Part shown: positions 7,876-14,599 of the stretch, piece by piece
Layout: each line of letters starts with the position of its first letter
How positions within the stretch are numbered: position 1 is the first letter of the stretch
Origin: CAYSLA01 sp964431685
GTDB taxonomy: Bacteria; Armatimonadota; UBA5829
NCBI GenBank assembly: GCA_964431685.1
Contig: CAYSLA010000019.1
Span: 1 to 34,070 of the forward strand
DNA length: 34,070 nucleotides
Reading direction: 5' to 3'
The notes under the pieces: model-generated
Told to the model about the DNA's origin: nothing
The model's database searches: none
The model's input: only the letters and a program-made list of their open reading frames with translations
Program-made: the position numbers and the translations under genes

Positions 7876-8940
7876 GTGAACAGCAAAGAGAGAGTATTGG
7901 CGGCATCTGCAAGGCAGCGAACTGACCGGCCTCCCACGGCGCTCAGATGCACTCCAGAAGCCTGGGAGAAACTGCGGGCCTATCTTGGAGCGGAGACCAA
8001 CGACGACGTGCTCGATGAACTTGATATAGACCTGCGATGGATTTCTATGCCGTTTATTGGCCCTGCCGAGAAGTCCGCCATTCCTCTGCACAGCGAAGGA
8101 GTCGACTTCTGGGGATGCAGAACGCGCAGGATTTCAAACGAGTTCAACACCTACTTTGACTTTGATTTTCACCCGCTGGCCGAGGCGAATAGCGCCGAGG
8201 ATATCGCTCGCCACGATTGGCCAAGTCTGGACTGGTGGGACTACTCGGCCATTCGCGATGGACTAAAGACGGCCAACAGGAAGGAGCCGCGAGCGTGCAT
8301 GTTCTTTGCTGGCGGCGCATTTGAGACGCCCTGGTACATGCGTGGTATGGAGCGTTTCATGATGGACCTCTACGAAAGCCCGGAGATCGTCGACGCCATC
8401 TGCGGGCGCGTTGAGCAGTACTATCGACAGAGGGCGCTGCGGGTGCTTGAAGTGGCCGATGGCGAGATAGACATGATCGGCTCCGGCGGCGATATCGGCA
8501 CTCAGCGTGGAATGATGCTGAACCCCGACGTTTGGCGAGAGCGAATCAAGCCCCATTCCAGCAGGCTGATCTCAAGTTTCCGCGAGATGGGGTTAATGAC
8601 GTTCTATCATTCGTGCGGCTCGCTCGTGCCGGTGATCGACGATCTCATAGAGTGCGGCCTGCAGTTCCTGGATCCTATACAGGTCAGCGCTGAGGGGATG
8701 ACTCCTGAGGAGTTGTTTCCGCGATTCGGGGACAGGCTCTCTTTCCACGGTGCCATAGATGAGGTTGAGCTGCTTCCTAACGCAGCGCCGGAAGAAGTCT
8801 ACAGAGAGACACAGAGAGTGATCGATATACTGGGGCAGAACGGCGGATTCGTTGTTGCTCCTTCCCATATGGTTCAGGGCGATACGCCTCCCGAGAACGT
8901 GGTGGCAGTCTTCAACGCGGCGCGCGACTATCATTGGTAG
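7876..8940 (+). CDS. uroporphyrinogen decarboxylase-like (MtaA/CmuA-type) protein
   Basis: A 354-residue URO-D-fold TIM barrel. I chose GTG 7876 because GGAGGAG lies about 7 bases upstream; a TTG at 7861 would include the ribosome-binding site. FYHSCGSLVPVIDDLIECG contains His245-Ser-Cys247, which matches the zinc-binding H-x-C motif of corrinoid methyltransferases MtaA and CmuA. The third ligand, normally a Cys near the C-terminus, falls in GFVVAPSHMVQGDTPPENV, where a His is present instead. It is therefore unlikely to be HemE and may be a methyltransferase of unknown substrate. Related proteins are common beside carbohydrate genes in several environmental phyla, which fits the glycosidase upstream. 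Reaction unknown. Confidence 0.8.
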   Translation: MNSKERVLAASARQRTDRPPTALRCTPEAWEKLRAYLGAETNDDVLDELDIDLRWISMPFIGPAEKSAIPLHSEGVDFWGCRTRRISNEFNTYFDFDFHPLAEANSAEDIARHDWPSLDWWDYSAIRDGLKTANRKEPRACMFFAGGAFETPWYMRGMERFMMDLYESPEIVDAICGRVEQYYRQRALRVLEVADGEIDMIGSGGDIGTQRGMMLNPDVWRERIKPHSSRLISSFREMGLMTFYHSCGSLVPVIDDLIECGLQFLDPIQVSAEGMTPEELFPRFGDRLSFHGAIDEVELLPNAAPEEVYRETQRVIDILGQNGGFVVAPSHMVQGDTPPENVVAVFNAARDYHW

Positions 8941-8951
8941 CAGGACCTCAG

Positions 8952-8981
8952 TTAGTACGAAAGCTCGTTTTCTGGTATAAT
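8952..8981 (+). promoter_or_regulatory. extended -10 promoter of the glmU-pth-pgi-coaE operon
   Basis: TATAAT at 8976-8981 is preceded by TGG (extended -10 TGnTATAAT). A weak -35-like TTAGTA at 8952-8957 sits 18 bases upstream. The predicted start of transcription is near 8988, about 28 bases before the glmU GTG. It lies in the only gap (75 bases) between the URO-D-like gene and glmU. Confidence 0.65.
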
Positions 8982-9010
8982 ATCCTCCGAACCCAAGAAC
9001 CACGGAGGAT
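8982..9010 (+). promoter_or_regulatory. perfect 8-bp inverted repeat covering the glmU ribosome-binding site
   Basis: ATCCTCCG (8982-8989) and CGGAGGAT (9003-9010) are exact reverse complements separated by 13 bases. The right arm contains the glmU Shine-Dalgarno GGAGGA (9004-9009), 6 bases before GTG 9016. If transcription starts upstream, the RNA hairpin would hide the ribosome-binding site. If it starts near 8988 from the promoter noted above, the left arm is not transcribed and the element would act only as DNA. Confidence 0.45.
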
Positions 9011-9015
9011 TCCAC

Positions 9016-9999
9016 GTGTCCGAGCGCACCGCGGCTGTGATAATGGCTGCCGGCAAGAGTACCAGAATGAAGTCCGCCATTCCGAAGGCGGCGCATCTTA
9101 TATGCGGCAAGCCTGTCACCCGGCACATCATTGACGCGTGTCGTGAGGCAGGGGTTGAGGATGTCATAGTCGTCGTCGGCTATGAGGCCGAGATGGTCAA
9201 GTCGGCGCTTGGAGATGATGTATGCTATGCTCTGCAGGCACAGCAGCTCGGAACGGGCCATGCCTGCGTGCAGGCGATCCCATATCTTGCACAAGATGTC
9301 TCGCGGGTGCTGGTGCTTCCTGGTGACTCTCCTCTGCTTACCCCTGCCACCATCAAGAGGCTGCTTCAGTTCCATGCGGAACAGAACTGCGCGGCTGCGA
9401 TGTTGACGGCAGTTCTTGACGATCCCGGCAACTACGGCAGAATTGTCCGCGATGCTGATGGCCGCGTATGTGAGATCGTGGAGGCCAAAGACGCCACCTC
9501 CGAGCAGATCGCGATACGCGAGATCAATCCGTCCGTCTATTGTTTTGCCAGAGCTGATCTGGAAGAAAACCTGGGCCGGATTAGCTCGAACAACTCTCAA
9601 GGGGAATACTATCTTACCGACGTTATCGGGTTTCTGGTGAGTTCAGGACGCGGGGTGGGAGCGCTGCCCGTGGAGGACCCGCTGGAAACCCTTGGTATTA
9701 ACAACCGTGTTGAACTGGCCGATGCCGGCTCCATAATGCGTTCGCGGATCCTTCGTGAACTTATGCTGGGCGGTGTTACCATAGTGGATCCCGCAACAAC
9801 GCACATTGATGCCGGGGTCAGCATCGGTGCGGACACGATAGTGCATCCGTTCACCTTAGTCGAGCTTGGGTCCGTGATAGGCAGTCGATGTGAGATCGGA
9901 CCATTTGCACACCTCCGCGGAGTCACTATTCCGGACGGCGGCACGGACGGCAGGCTAGCGGTTCCTGATTCGAGCCGAATGGTTGACCGATGCGGATGA
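9016..9999 (+). CDS. glmU: GlmU-like UDP-GlcNAc pyrophosphorylase lacking the acetyltransferase domain
   Basis: The uridylyltransferase half of GlmU makes UDP-GlcNAc from GlcNAc-1-P and UTP for peptidoglycan and LPS. GTG 9016 has GGAGGA 6 bases upstream. The nucleotidyltransferase signature AAGKSTRMKSAIPK is at residues 11-24, followed by QLGTGHACVQA, LPGDSPLLTP, NYGRIVRDADG and YYLTDVIGFL. After the INNRVELADA helix only a few left-handed beta-helix turns remain (DAGVSIGADTIVHPF and VIGSRCEIGPFAHLRG), and the protein ends at 327 residues. Bifunctional GlmU is about 450-460. The missing part holds the acetyltransferase active site. No remaining frame could supply it because pth starts at 9990, overlapping the stop. 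Acetylation of GlcN-1-P must come from another protein, or the GlcNAc-1-P from another route. Confidence 0.85.
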   Translation: MSERTAAVIMAAGKSTRMKSAIPKAAHLICGKPVTRHIIDACREAGVEDVIVVVGYEAEMVKSALGDDVCYALQAQQLGTGHACVQAIPYLAQDVSRVLVLPGDSPLLTPATIKRLLQFHAEQNCAAAMLTAVLDDPGNYGRIVRDADGRVCEIVEAKDATSEQIAIREINPSVYCFARADLEENLGRISSNNSQGEYYLTDVIGFLVSSGRGVGALPVEDPLETLGINNRVELADAGSIMRSRILRELMLGGVTIVDPATTHIDAGVSIGADTIVHPFTLVELGSVIGSRCEIGPFAHLRGVTIPDGGTDGRLAVPDSSRMVDRCG

Positions 10000-10571
10000 T
10001 CGTTGGCCTTGGAAACCCTGGTAGAGAGTATGCGCACACGCGCCACAACGTGGGATTCGATGTGCTGGACCGGTTCGCCGCTCGGCACGGGGTGCGAATC
10101 ATCAAGCGGCGCCTGAAAGCGGCTGTTGCGTCTTTGCGGTTTGGCGATGAGGAAATCTTGCTCGTTAAGCCGCAGACGTTCATGAACCTCAGCGGCCAGT
10201 CGGTTGGGGCTCTCGTGCGAATGTACAGGGGCGAGCCGGATGACATTCTGGTGGTCTATGACGATATGGATGTGCCGCTGGGCAGAATTCGCATCCGTCC
10301 TCAAGGTTCGTCCGGCGGTCACAACGGCATGGAGTCTATTGTGCGTGCGCTGGGCAGCAGTGGTTTTCCGCGCATCAGGATAGGTATCGGACGGCAAGGG
10401 GAAGCCATCGACCACGTCCTGTCCGGCTTCAGGCGCGCAGAGCGGCCGGTGATTGAGGCCGCGATTTCCGATGCTGTGGACGCGCTTGATATGATACTCG
10501 AAGAAGGAATAGAAGCGGCGATGAACCGCTACAATACATCAGCAAAGAACAAGGAGCAAGACCGAAATTGA
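9990..10571 (+). CDS. pth: peptidyl-tRNA hydrolase
   Basis: Pth cleaves the ester bond of peptidyl-tRNAs released by stalled ribosomes. The 193-residue protein matches family length. It carries VGLGNPG (Asn9), the catalytic His19 in RHNVGF, FMNLSG (Asn66) and YDDMDVPLGRIR (Asp91), matching the E. coli Asn10, His20, Asn68 and Asp93 set. GSSGGHNGMESIV is also typical. The start may be ATG 9990 or ATG 9996; the latter gives a 4-base ATGA overlap with the glmU stop. Either start implies coupled translation. The glmU-pth neighbourhood recalls that of Bacillus. The C-terminal tail is Lys/Asn/Asp-rich. Confidence 0.95.
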   Translation: MRMIVGLGNPGREYAHTRHNVGFDVLDRFAARHGVRIIKRRLKAAVASLRFGDEEILLVKPQTFMNLSGQSVGALVRMYRGEPDDILVVYDDMDVPLGRIRIRPQGSSGGHNGMESIVRALGSSGFPRIRIGIGRQGEAIDHVLSGFRRAERPVIEAAISDAVDALDMILEEGIEAAMNRYNTSAKNKEQDRN

Positions 10572-11848
10572 AGATAAGACTCGGTGATCTGCCGGTAACG
10601 CTCGATACCGGCAACCTGGAACCCAACGTGTGTCCTGAGATGGTGGATGCAAGATCGTATCTTGTCGACGCTGCCGCGGAGAATCTGCGCTCTGGCAAGT
10701 GTCTTGGGTCTGGTTTTCTCGGATGGTTGAACCCGGGTGAGATATTGAGCAGTTCGGAACGAGCCAGGCTTGCCGCCTGCGCCCAGCGATTGAGGGACAA
10801 CTCCGACGTATTGCTGGTGATAGGCATCGGAGGGTCCTATCTTGGCGCACGGGCGGTGATAGAGGCGCTTTCGGACGATCCTGACCGGGTGGTGTATGCG
10901 GGTCACAACGTTTCAGCTCACTACATGACCCGACTCCGCAAGCAGCTTTCGGGAAAGCGCGTTGCCATCAATGTCATTTCGAAGTCCGGCACGACCACTG
11001 AGCCTGCGATAGCGTTTCGCGTGATGCGTGATCTGGTGAGCGAAGCCGACCAGGCCAGGCTCATCGTGGCTACCACGGACGTAGGCGAAGGGGCTTTGCT
11101 GAAGCAGGCCCGGACTTCCGGCTACGAGACCTTCGTTGTGCCGGAGGATATCGGCGGCAGGTTCTCGGTGTTCTCCGCGTCGGGTCTGATCCCAATCGCG
11201 TACTCCGGTGTGGATATTGATTCTCTGGTGTCTGGCGCGGTTCGCAGCGCCGCGGCGTGTGCCAATCCCAACCTGAGCGAGAACCCGGCATACCACTATG
11301 GGTGCGCCAGGAAGCTCCTCTATGACCAGGGGTTCGTCATCGAGCTGCTTGCGGCATTTGAACCCAGACTGCACTTCGTCACCAAGTGGTGGAAACAGCT
11401 CTTTGGTGAGAGCGAAGGCAAAGACAACTGCGGAGTCTTCCCGGACTCGATGGATTTCAGCACCGACTTGCACTCACTTGGCCAGTACATCCAGCAAGGC
11501 CGAAGGATGATCTTTGAGACTTTTATCGCAGTGGAGGAAGCTGAGGTCTCGCTGGAGATACCGGGCTGGGAGATCGACAGCGATGGTATGAACTACCTTG
11601 CGGGCAAACAGGTCAACTACGTCAACTCCAAGATATACGAAGCCGCTGCGATGGCCCACCGTGAGGGCGGGACGCCAAACATGTCGATCTGTCTTGAGCA
11701 ACTCAACGCCGAGACTCTGGGCGCACTGCTATACTTCTTTGAGATTGCGTGTGGTGTTGGCGGGCTGCTGATGGGTGTGAATCCGTTTGACCAGCCGGGC
11801 GTGGAGTCATATAAGAAGCACATGTTCAGGCTGTTGGGCAAGCCTTAG
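10568..11848 (+). CDS. pgi: glucose-6-phosphate isomerase
   Basis: Interconverts glucose-6-phosphate and fructose-6-phosphate, and so feeds both glycolysis and the amino-sugar pathway that ends in GlmU. At 426 residues it belongs to the short bacterial form. The two SIS subdomains show GIGGSYLGA (86-94) and ISKSGTTTEP (137-146). The later motifs are EDIGGRFSVFSASG, FGESEGKDNCGVFP, STDLHSLGQYIQQG and NPFDQPGVESYKKHMF, supplying the conserved Glu, His and Lys of the active site. The start is TTG 10568 within the pth TGA (TTGA overlap), with AAGGAG 11 bases upstream at 10551-10556. No ATG gives a complete N-terminus. Confidence 0.95.
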   Translation: MKIRLGDLPVTLDTGNLEPNVCPEMVDARSYLVDAAAENLRSGKCLGSGFLGWLNPGEILSSSERARLAACAQRLRDNSDVLLVIGIGGSYLGARAVIEALSDDPDRVVYAGHNVSAHYMTRLRKQLSGKRVAINVISKSGTTTEPAIAFRVMRDLVSEADQARLIVATTDVGEGALLKQARTSGYETFVVPEDIGGRFSVFSASGLIPIAYSGVDIDSLVSGAVRSAAACANPNLSENPAYHYGCARKLLYDQGFVIELLAAFEPRLHFVTKWWKQLFGESEGKDNCGVFPDSMDFSTDLHSLGQYIQQGRRMIFETFIAVEEAEVSLEIPGWEIDSDGMNYLAGKQVNYVNSKIYEAAAMAHREGGTPNMSICLEQLNAETLGALLYFFEIACGVGGLLMGVNPFDQPGVESYKKHMFRLLGKP

Positions 11849-11861
11849 TTGGGTGAGGACC

Positions 11862-12467
11862 ATGCCTAGAGTTCTTGGAGTAACCGGAGGGATAGCCAGC
11901 GGCAAGAGTCTGGTCACTAAGATGCTGGGAGAACTTGGTGCGGCGACGCTGAGTGCCGACGAAGCTGCAAGAGAAGTGTTGGCGAAAGGAGAGCCAGCGC
12001 ATCTTGAAGTGGTTGAAAGATTCGGCGAGAGAGTGGTCGCAGCGGATGGTGAGATAGACCGCGCGGCCTTGGGTGAGATCATCTTTCGCAACGTGCAGGA
12101 TAGAGAGGCTCTCAACGCGATCACCCATCCCAGGATCGTGCAGAGGATTTCGGAGAGAGTTCAGAGGTTCAAGTCAGAGACGGCGGGCACCAATGCGATC
12201 ATGGCGGTTGAGATACCTCTGCTGTTCGAATGTGGACTTACTGATCTTGTGGACGAGACGCTGGTCGTGGCGGCGGAACAAGAGACGCAGCTTTCTCGTC
12301 TGACAGTGAGAAATGGCTTGTCCGTCAAGGAAGCCGAAGCTCGGATAGCCTCACAAATGCCGATCAAGCACAAAACCAGCCTCGCTGACCACATCATCAG
12401 GAATAACGGAAGCGTCGAACAGCTTCGTGAGTCGGTTCACCGCTTCTGGAGCCAGATTTCCAGCTAG
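11862..12467 (+). CDS. coaE: dephospho-CoA kinase
   Basis: CoaE phosphorylates the 3'-OH of dephospho-CoA, the last step of coenzyme A synthesis. The 201-residue protein matches the family. The P-loop GVTGGIASGKS is at residues 6-16, followed by LSADEAAREVL, THPRI, VEIPLLFECGL (substrate-binding and lid region) and RLTVRNGLSVKEAEARI, ending in ADHIIRNNGS. ATG 11862 lies 13 bases after the pgi stop. A GAGG sits close upstream, and the frame open back to 11787 is only overlap with pgi. It is probably the last gene of the glmU operon. Confidence 0.94.
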   Translation: MPRVLGVTGGIASGKSLVTKMLGELGAATLSADEAAREVLAKGEPAHLEVVERFGERVVAADGEIDRAALGEIIFRNVQDREALNAITHPRIVQRISERVQRFKSETAGTNAIMAVEIPLLFECGLTDLVDETLVVAAEQETQLSRLTVRNGLSVKEAEARIASQMPIKHKTSLADHIIRNNGSVEQLRESVHRFWSQISS

Positions 12468-12476
12468 TGATCAGTT

Positions 12477-12520
12477 CCTATGATTCTGTCTGGTTGAGAG
12501 ATGCCTGTACCTGTCATAGG
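12477..12520 (+). other. inverted repeat after coaE
   Basis: CCTATGA (12477-12483) and TCATAGG (12514-12520) are perfect reverse complements 30 bases apart, extendable by G-U pairs. There is no T run, so it is not a standard terminator. It lies between the coaE stop and the next promoter. Confidence 0.25.
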
Positions 12521-12530
12521 GGGCGTGGGG

Positions 12531-12560
12531 TTGCCGGGCGCTCGGCATGTGTGCTATAGT
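12531..12560 (+). promoter_or_regulatory. sigma-70-type promoter upstream of the CsgG-like gene
   Basis: TTGCCG (12531-12536) and TATAGT (12555-12560) are separated by 18 bases. TGC just before the -10 makes it an extended -10. It would start the long envelope gene block from about 12567, leaving a leader of about 55 bases. Confidence 0.6.
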
Positions 12561-12622
12561 TTGTATCGACTGTCTCTGGCGCCGTCTTTTCGCGGCACTG
12601 CATAAAGGGAGGACTTCGACGA

Positions 12623-14410
12623 TTGAGGCGACTAATACGCTCTAACGGAATGAGGGGATGCTGTTACACACTGATAGTTGCGCTGCTCTGCAGCACTTTC
12701 CCCGCTTGCTTGGGCACACCGGCTAACGCCCAGGTGGTGCCGCTTTTTCAGGTTGCCGTAGTTGACTTTGTCAACGAGTCCGGCGTTCAAGGTCCTCTTC
12801 TGGCAAGACTGGCGACGGACGCTGTAGTGGTTGAGATGAGTAAGACCACCCGCTACGACGTCGGTATTACTCGGACCCAGATCGAGAAGGAACTGGAACG
12901 AATTGGCCTCAAACAGCCTCTTGGCCGCGTCGGCCTGGTGCGGCTCGCCAAGGCTTTGGCGGTAGATGCTATCGTGCAGGGGTCCGTAAAGTCGGTGAGT
13001 CTTACCGGATCTGGCGACAAGAGGCAGGCTGTGGTAACGCTCGCTGTTGAGATGATTGATCAGGCGTCGGGCGAGTCAATCAATGGTGCGCTTCAGACCG
13101 GTCGAAGCGCCACGAGAGTGGGCTATACATCCGATGACGACACGCTCATCACTGAGGCCATCAATAATGCCGCTTTTTTGAGCGTTGAGAAGATGATCAG
13201 TTATGTCATCCCCGAGGCGGGCGTAACCATAAACATCGGCGCGGACCGGGTTATGCTCAATAAGGGTCTCAGGGACGGCCTGCGCCCTGGGATGAGGATG
13301 ATCGTCCTACGCAGAGGCGAGATCATAGGATATGTCGACGTGCAGACTGTTGACCCTATGGACAGCATCGCCAAGGTTGTGAAGTCTGCCCGCGGCATCA
13401 AGCCCGAAGACAAAGTTCGAGCAATCTATGAGCTGCCGACAAGAATTGCTAGCGGCGGGAGAGAAGAGCCTCTGCCGACAGGGGCCCCCAAGGGCGGCGC
13501 GTCAGGCAAGGGCATTCTTTCTACGATTGGCAAAGTGCTGGTGGGTGCGGCCATCGTATACGGAATCGCGCAGATATTCCGCAGTGGGCGCGGTGGCGAA
13601 GACGCACCTCCGGTGTCCGTTGACACAGCCAGCAACACCGTTATCAGATGGGATCCCTCGAAGTACGGCCACGGCAAGAACGTGCTGGAATACCAGGTTT
13701 TGCGGGATGATTTCAGCGACACCGCTGCGCCGGTCAGGGTGATCAGAGACCCGTCGCTCGTGGATTCGGGCTGGACGGACGTGCGAGGCCTGTACGGAAC
13801 GGCGGCTGGCACGGCCGTTACCTACTATTCTCTTGCCGGCAACCCTGCTACCAGTTTTACGGAGAGCACCTTTACTGTGCCTGTGGAGGACTTCGGGCAG
13901 ACACACACATATCAGGTTCGAGTTGTGTACAGGACGCTGCTTACCACCGGATCGACCGAGTACAGATATACTCCGGTCAGTTCCACTGTGGTGGCTACTG
14001 CGATTCAACCCGTTCGGGCGCTTGATATGATCTCACCGGCCTTTGACCCGGCTTCGCCTGCTCCGGAGATTCAGCTCAGTGACCTCAAGTCGGGCGTCAC
14101 CAATTTCCAGTGGAACCGCAAGGACGGTGCGACTGTCTACTACATGAGGGTAGACCCTGTGGTGCCCGGCACTATCGCCAGTTGGAGCAGTATGCCCTAC
14201 GGTCTGATATACGAAAGCGGTGCGACTATCGAACTGAGCGCGGCTCAGCGTACGGCTCTCGTGGACTTCTTGACTCGCAGCCGAATCAGCTCGGACACAG
14301 TGCTCAAGTGGAAGGTGTTCTGTCGTAACACCGGTGACAGTAGTCCGGCGTGGACGGCGGGCGAAGAGGGCAGATTCAGAATTGGCGAGACTCCGCCGCC
14401 ATCACCATAG
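12623..14410 (+). CDS. CsgG-like exported protein with FlgT-C-like segment and fibronectin-like C-terminus
   Basis: A 595-residue exported protein. Residues about 11-37 form a signal peptide (LIVALLCSTFPACLG, probable cleavage near NAQ). Residues 41-195 resemble the CsgG/TolB-like fold, with LFQVAVVDFVNESG, then DVGITRTQIEKELERIGL and DAIVQGSVKSVSLTG. Residues about 203-268 (INIGADRVMLNKGLRDGLRPGM, then GEIIGYVDVQTVD) resemble the C-terminal domain of FlgT. A hydrophobic segment (303-319, GKVLVGAAIVYGIAQIF) follows a Gly/Pro linker, then two fibronectin-like beta domains and a Pro-rich end. TTG 12623 is preferred because AAAGGGAGGA ends 9 bases before it; ATG 12650 is the alternative. CsgG itself is an outer-membrane export pore, but the lipobox and pore hairpins are not evident here, so pore function is not shown. 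Confidence 0.6.
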   Translation: MRRLIRSNGMRGCCYTLIVALLCSTFPACLGTPANAQVVPLFQVAVVDFVNESGVQGPLLARLATDAVVVEMSKTTRYDVGITRTQIEKELERIGLKQPLGRVGLVRLAKALAVDAIVQGSVKSVSLTGSGDKRQAVVTLAVEMIDQASGESINGALQTGRSATRVGYTSDDDTLITEAINNAAFLSVEKMISYVIPEAGVTINIGADRVMLNKGLRDGLRPGMRMIVLRRGEIIGYVDVQTVDPMDSIAKVVKSARGIKPEDKVRAIYELPTRIASGGREEPLPTGAPKGGASGKGILSTIGKVLVGAAIVYGIAQIFRSGRGGEDAPPVSVDTASNTVIRWDPSKYGHGKNVLEYQVLRDDFSDTAAPVRVIRDPSLVDSGWTDVRGLYGTAAGTAVTYYSLAGNPATSFTESTFTVPVEDFGQTHTYQVRVVYRTLLTTGSTEYRYTPVSSTVVATAIQPVRALDMISPAFDPASPAPEIQLSDLKSGVTNFQWNRKDGATVYYMRVDPVVPGTIASWSSMPYGLIYESGATIELSAAQRTALVDFLTRSRISSDTVLKWKVFCRNTGDSSPAWTAGEEGRFRIGETPPPSP

Positions 14411-14426
14411 GCGAGGTGTTGCCGTC

Positions 14427-14448
14427 TGTCCTGAGCCCAGCCGAAGGG
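14427..14448 (+). repeat. 22-base dispersed repeat, copy 1 (intergenic)
   Basis: This stretch, containing CCTGAGCCCAGCCGAAGGG, is identical over 22 bases to 14645-14666. Repeats of this kind (CCTGAG...CGAAGGG) are widespread in environmental bacterial genomes. This copy lies between the CsgG-like gene and the subtilase gene. Confidence 0.8.
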
Positions 14449-14463
14449 TTTGTGTTCAGAATA

Positions 14464-14488
14464 TGGCCGGTCGCCTGTGGGCCGGCCA
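14464..14488 (+). other. hairpin in the 189-base spacer before the subtilase gene
   Basis: TGGCCGG (14464-14470) pairs with CCGGCCA (14482-14488) around an 11-base loop. No T run follows. The rest of the spacer 14411-14599 holds the 22-base repeat and, at 14582-14589, the ribosome-binding site of the next gene. No promoter or small gene is convincing there. Confidence 0.3.
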
Positions 14489-14599
14489 GGTGTGTCCCAG
14501 TCTGGTAGAGTTCATGATCACTGTCTCGAAGGCGGATGCGTTTCAGGCGTTCGCCCTGCGGGGTTTCCATTGTTCTACCCCGGAGGAGGTTCCGAATTG

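Noticed and set aside
8593..9600. 335-codon open frame on the minus strand
   Set aside because: It crosses the URO-D-like gene, the glmU promoter and glmU, all clearly coded on the + strand.
9940..10000. frameshift as the cause of the short GlmU
   Set aside because: The pth gene begins at 9990 or 9996 and overlaps the glmU stop, so no sequence is left that could code for the missing acetyltransferase part.
12477..12520. Rho-independent terminator for coaE
   Set aside because: There is an inverted repeat, but the loop is long and no T run follows it.
14449..14599. tRNA or small RNA gene in the spacer before the subtilase
   Set aside because: No TTC-loop consensus or cloverleaf pairing was found. 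Only a hairpin and a ribosome-binding site are supported.
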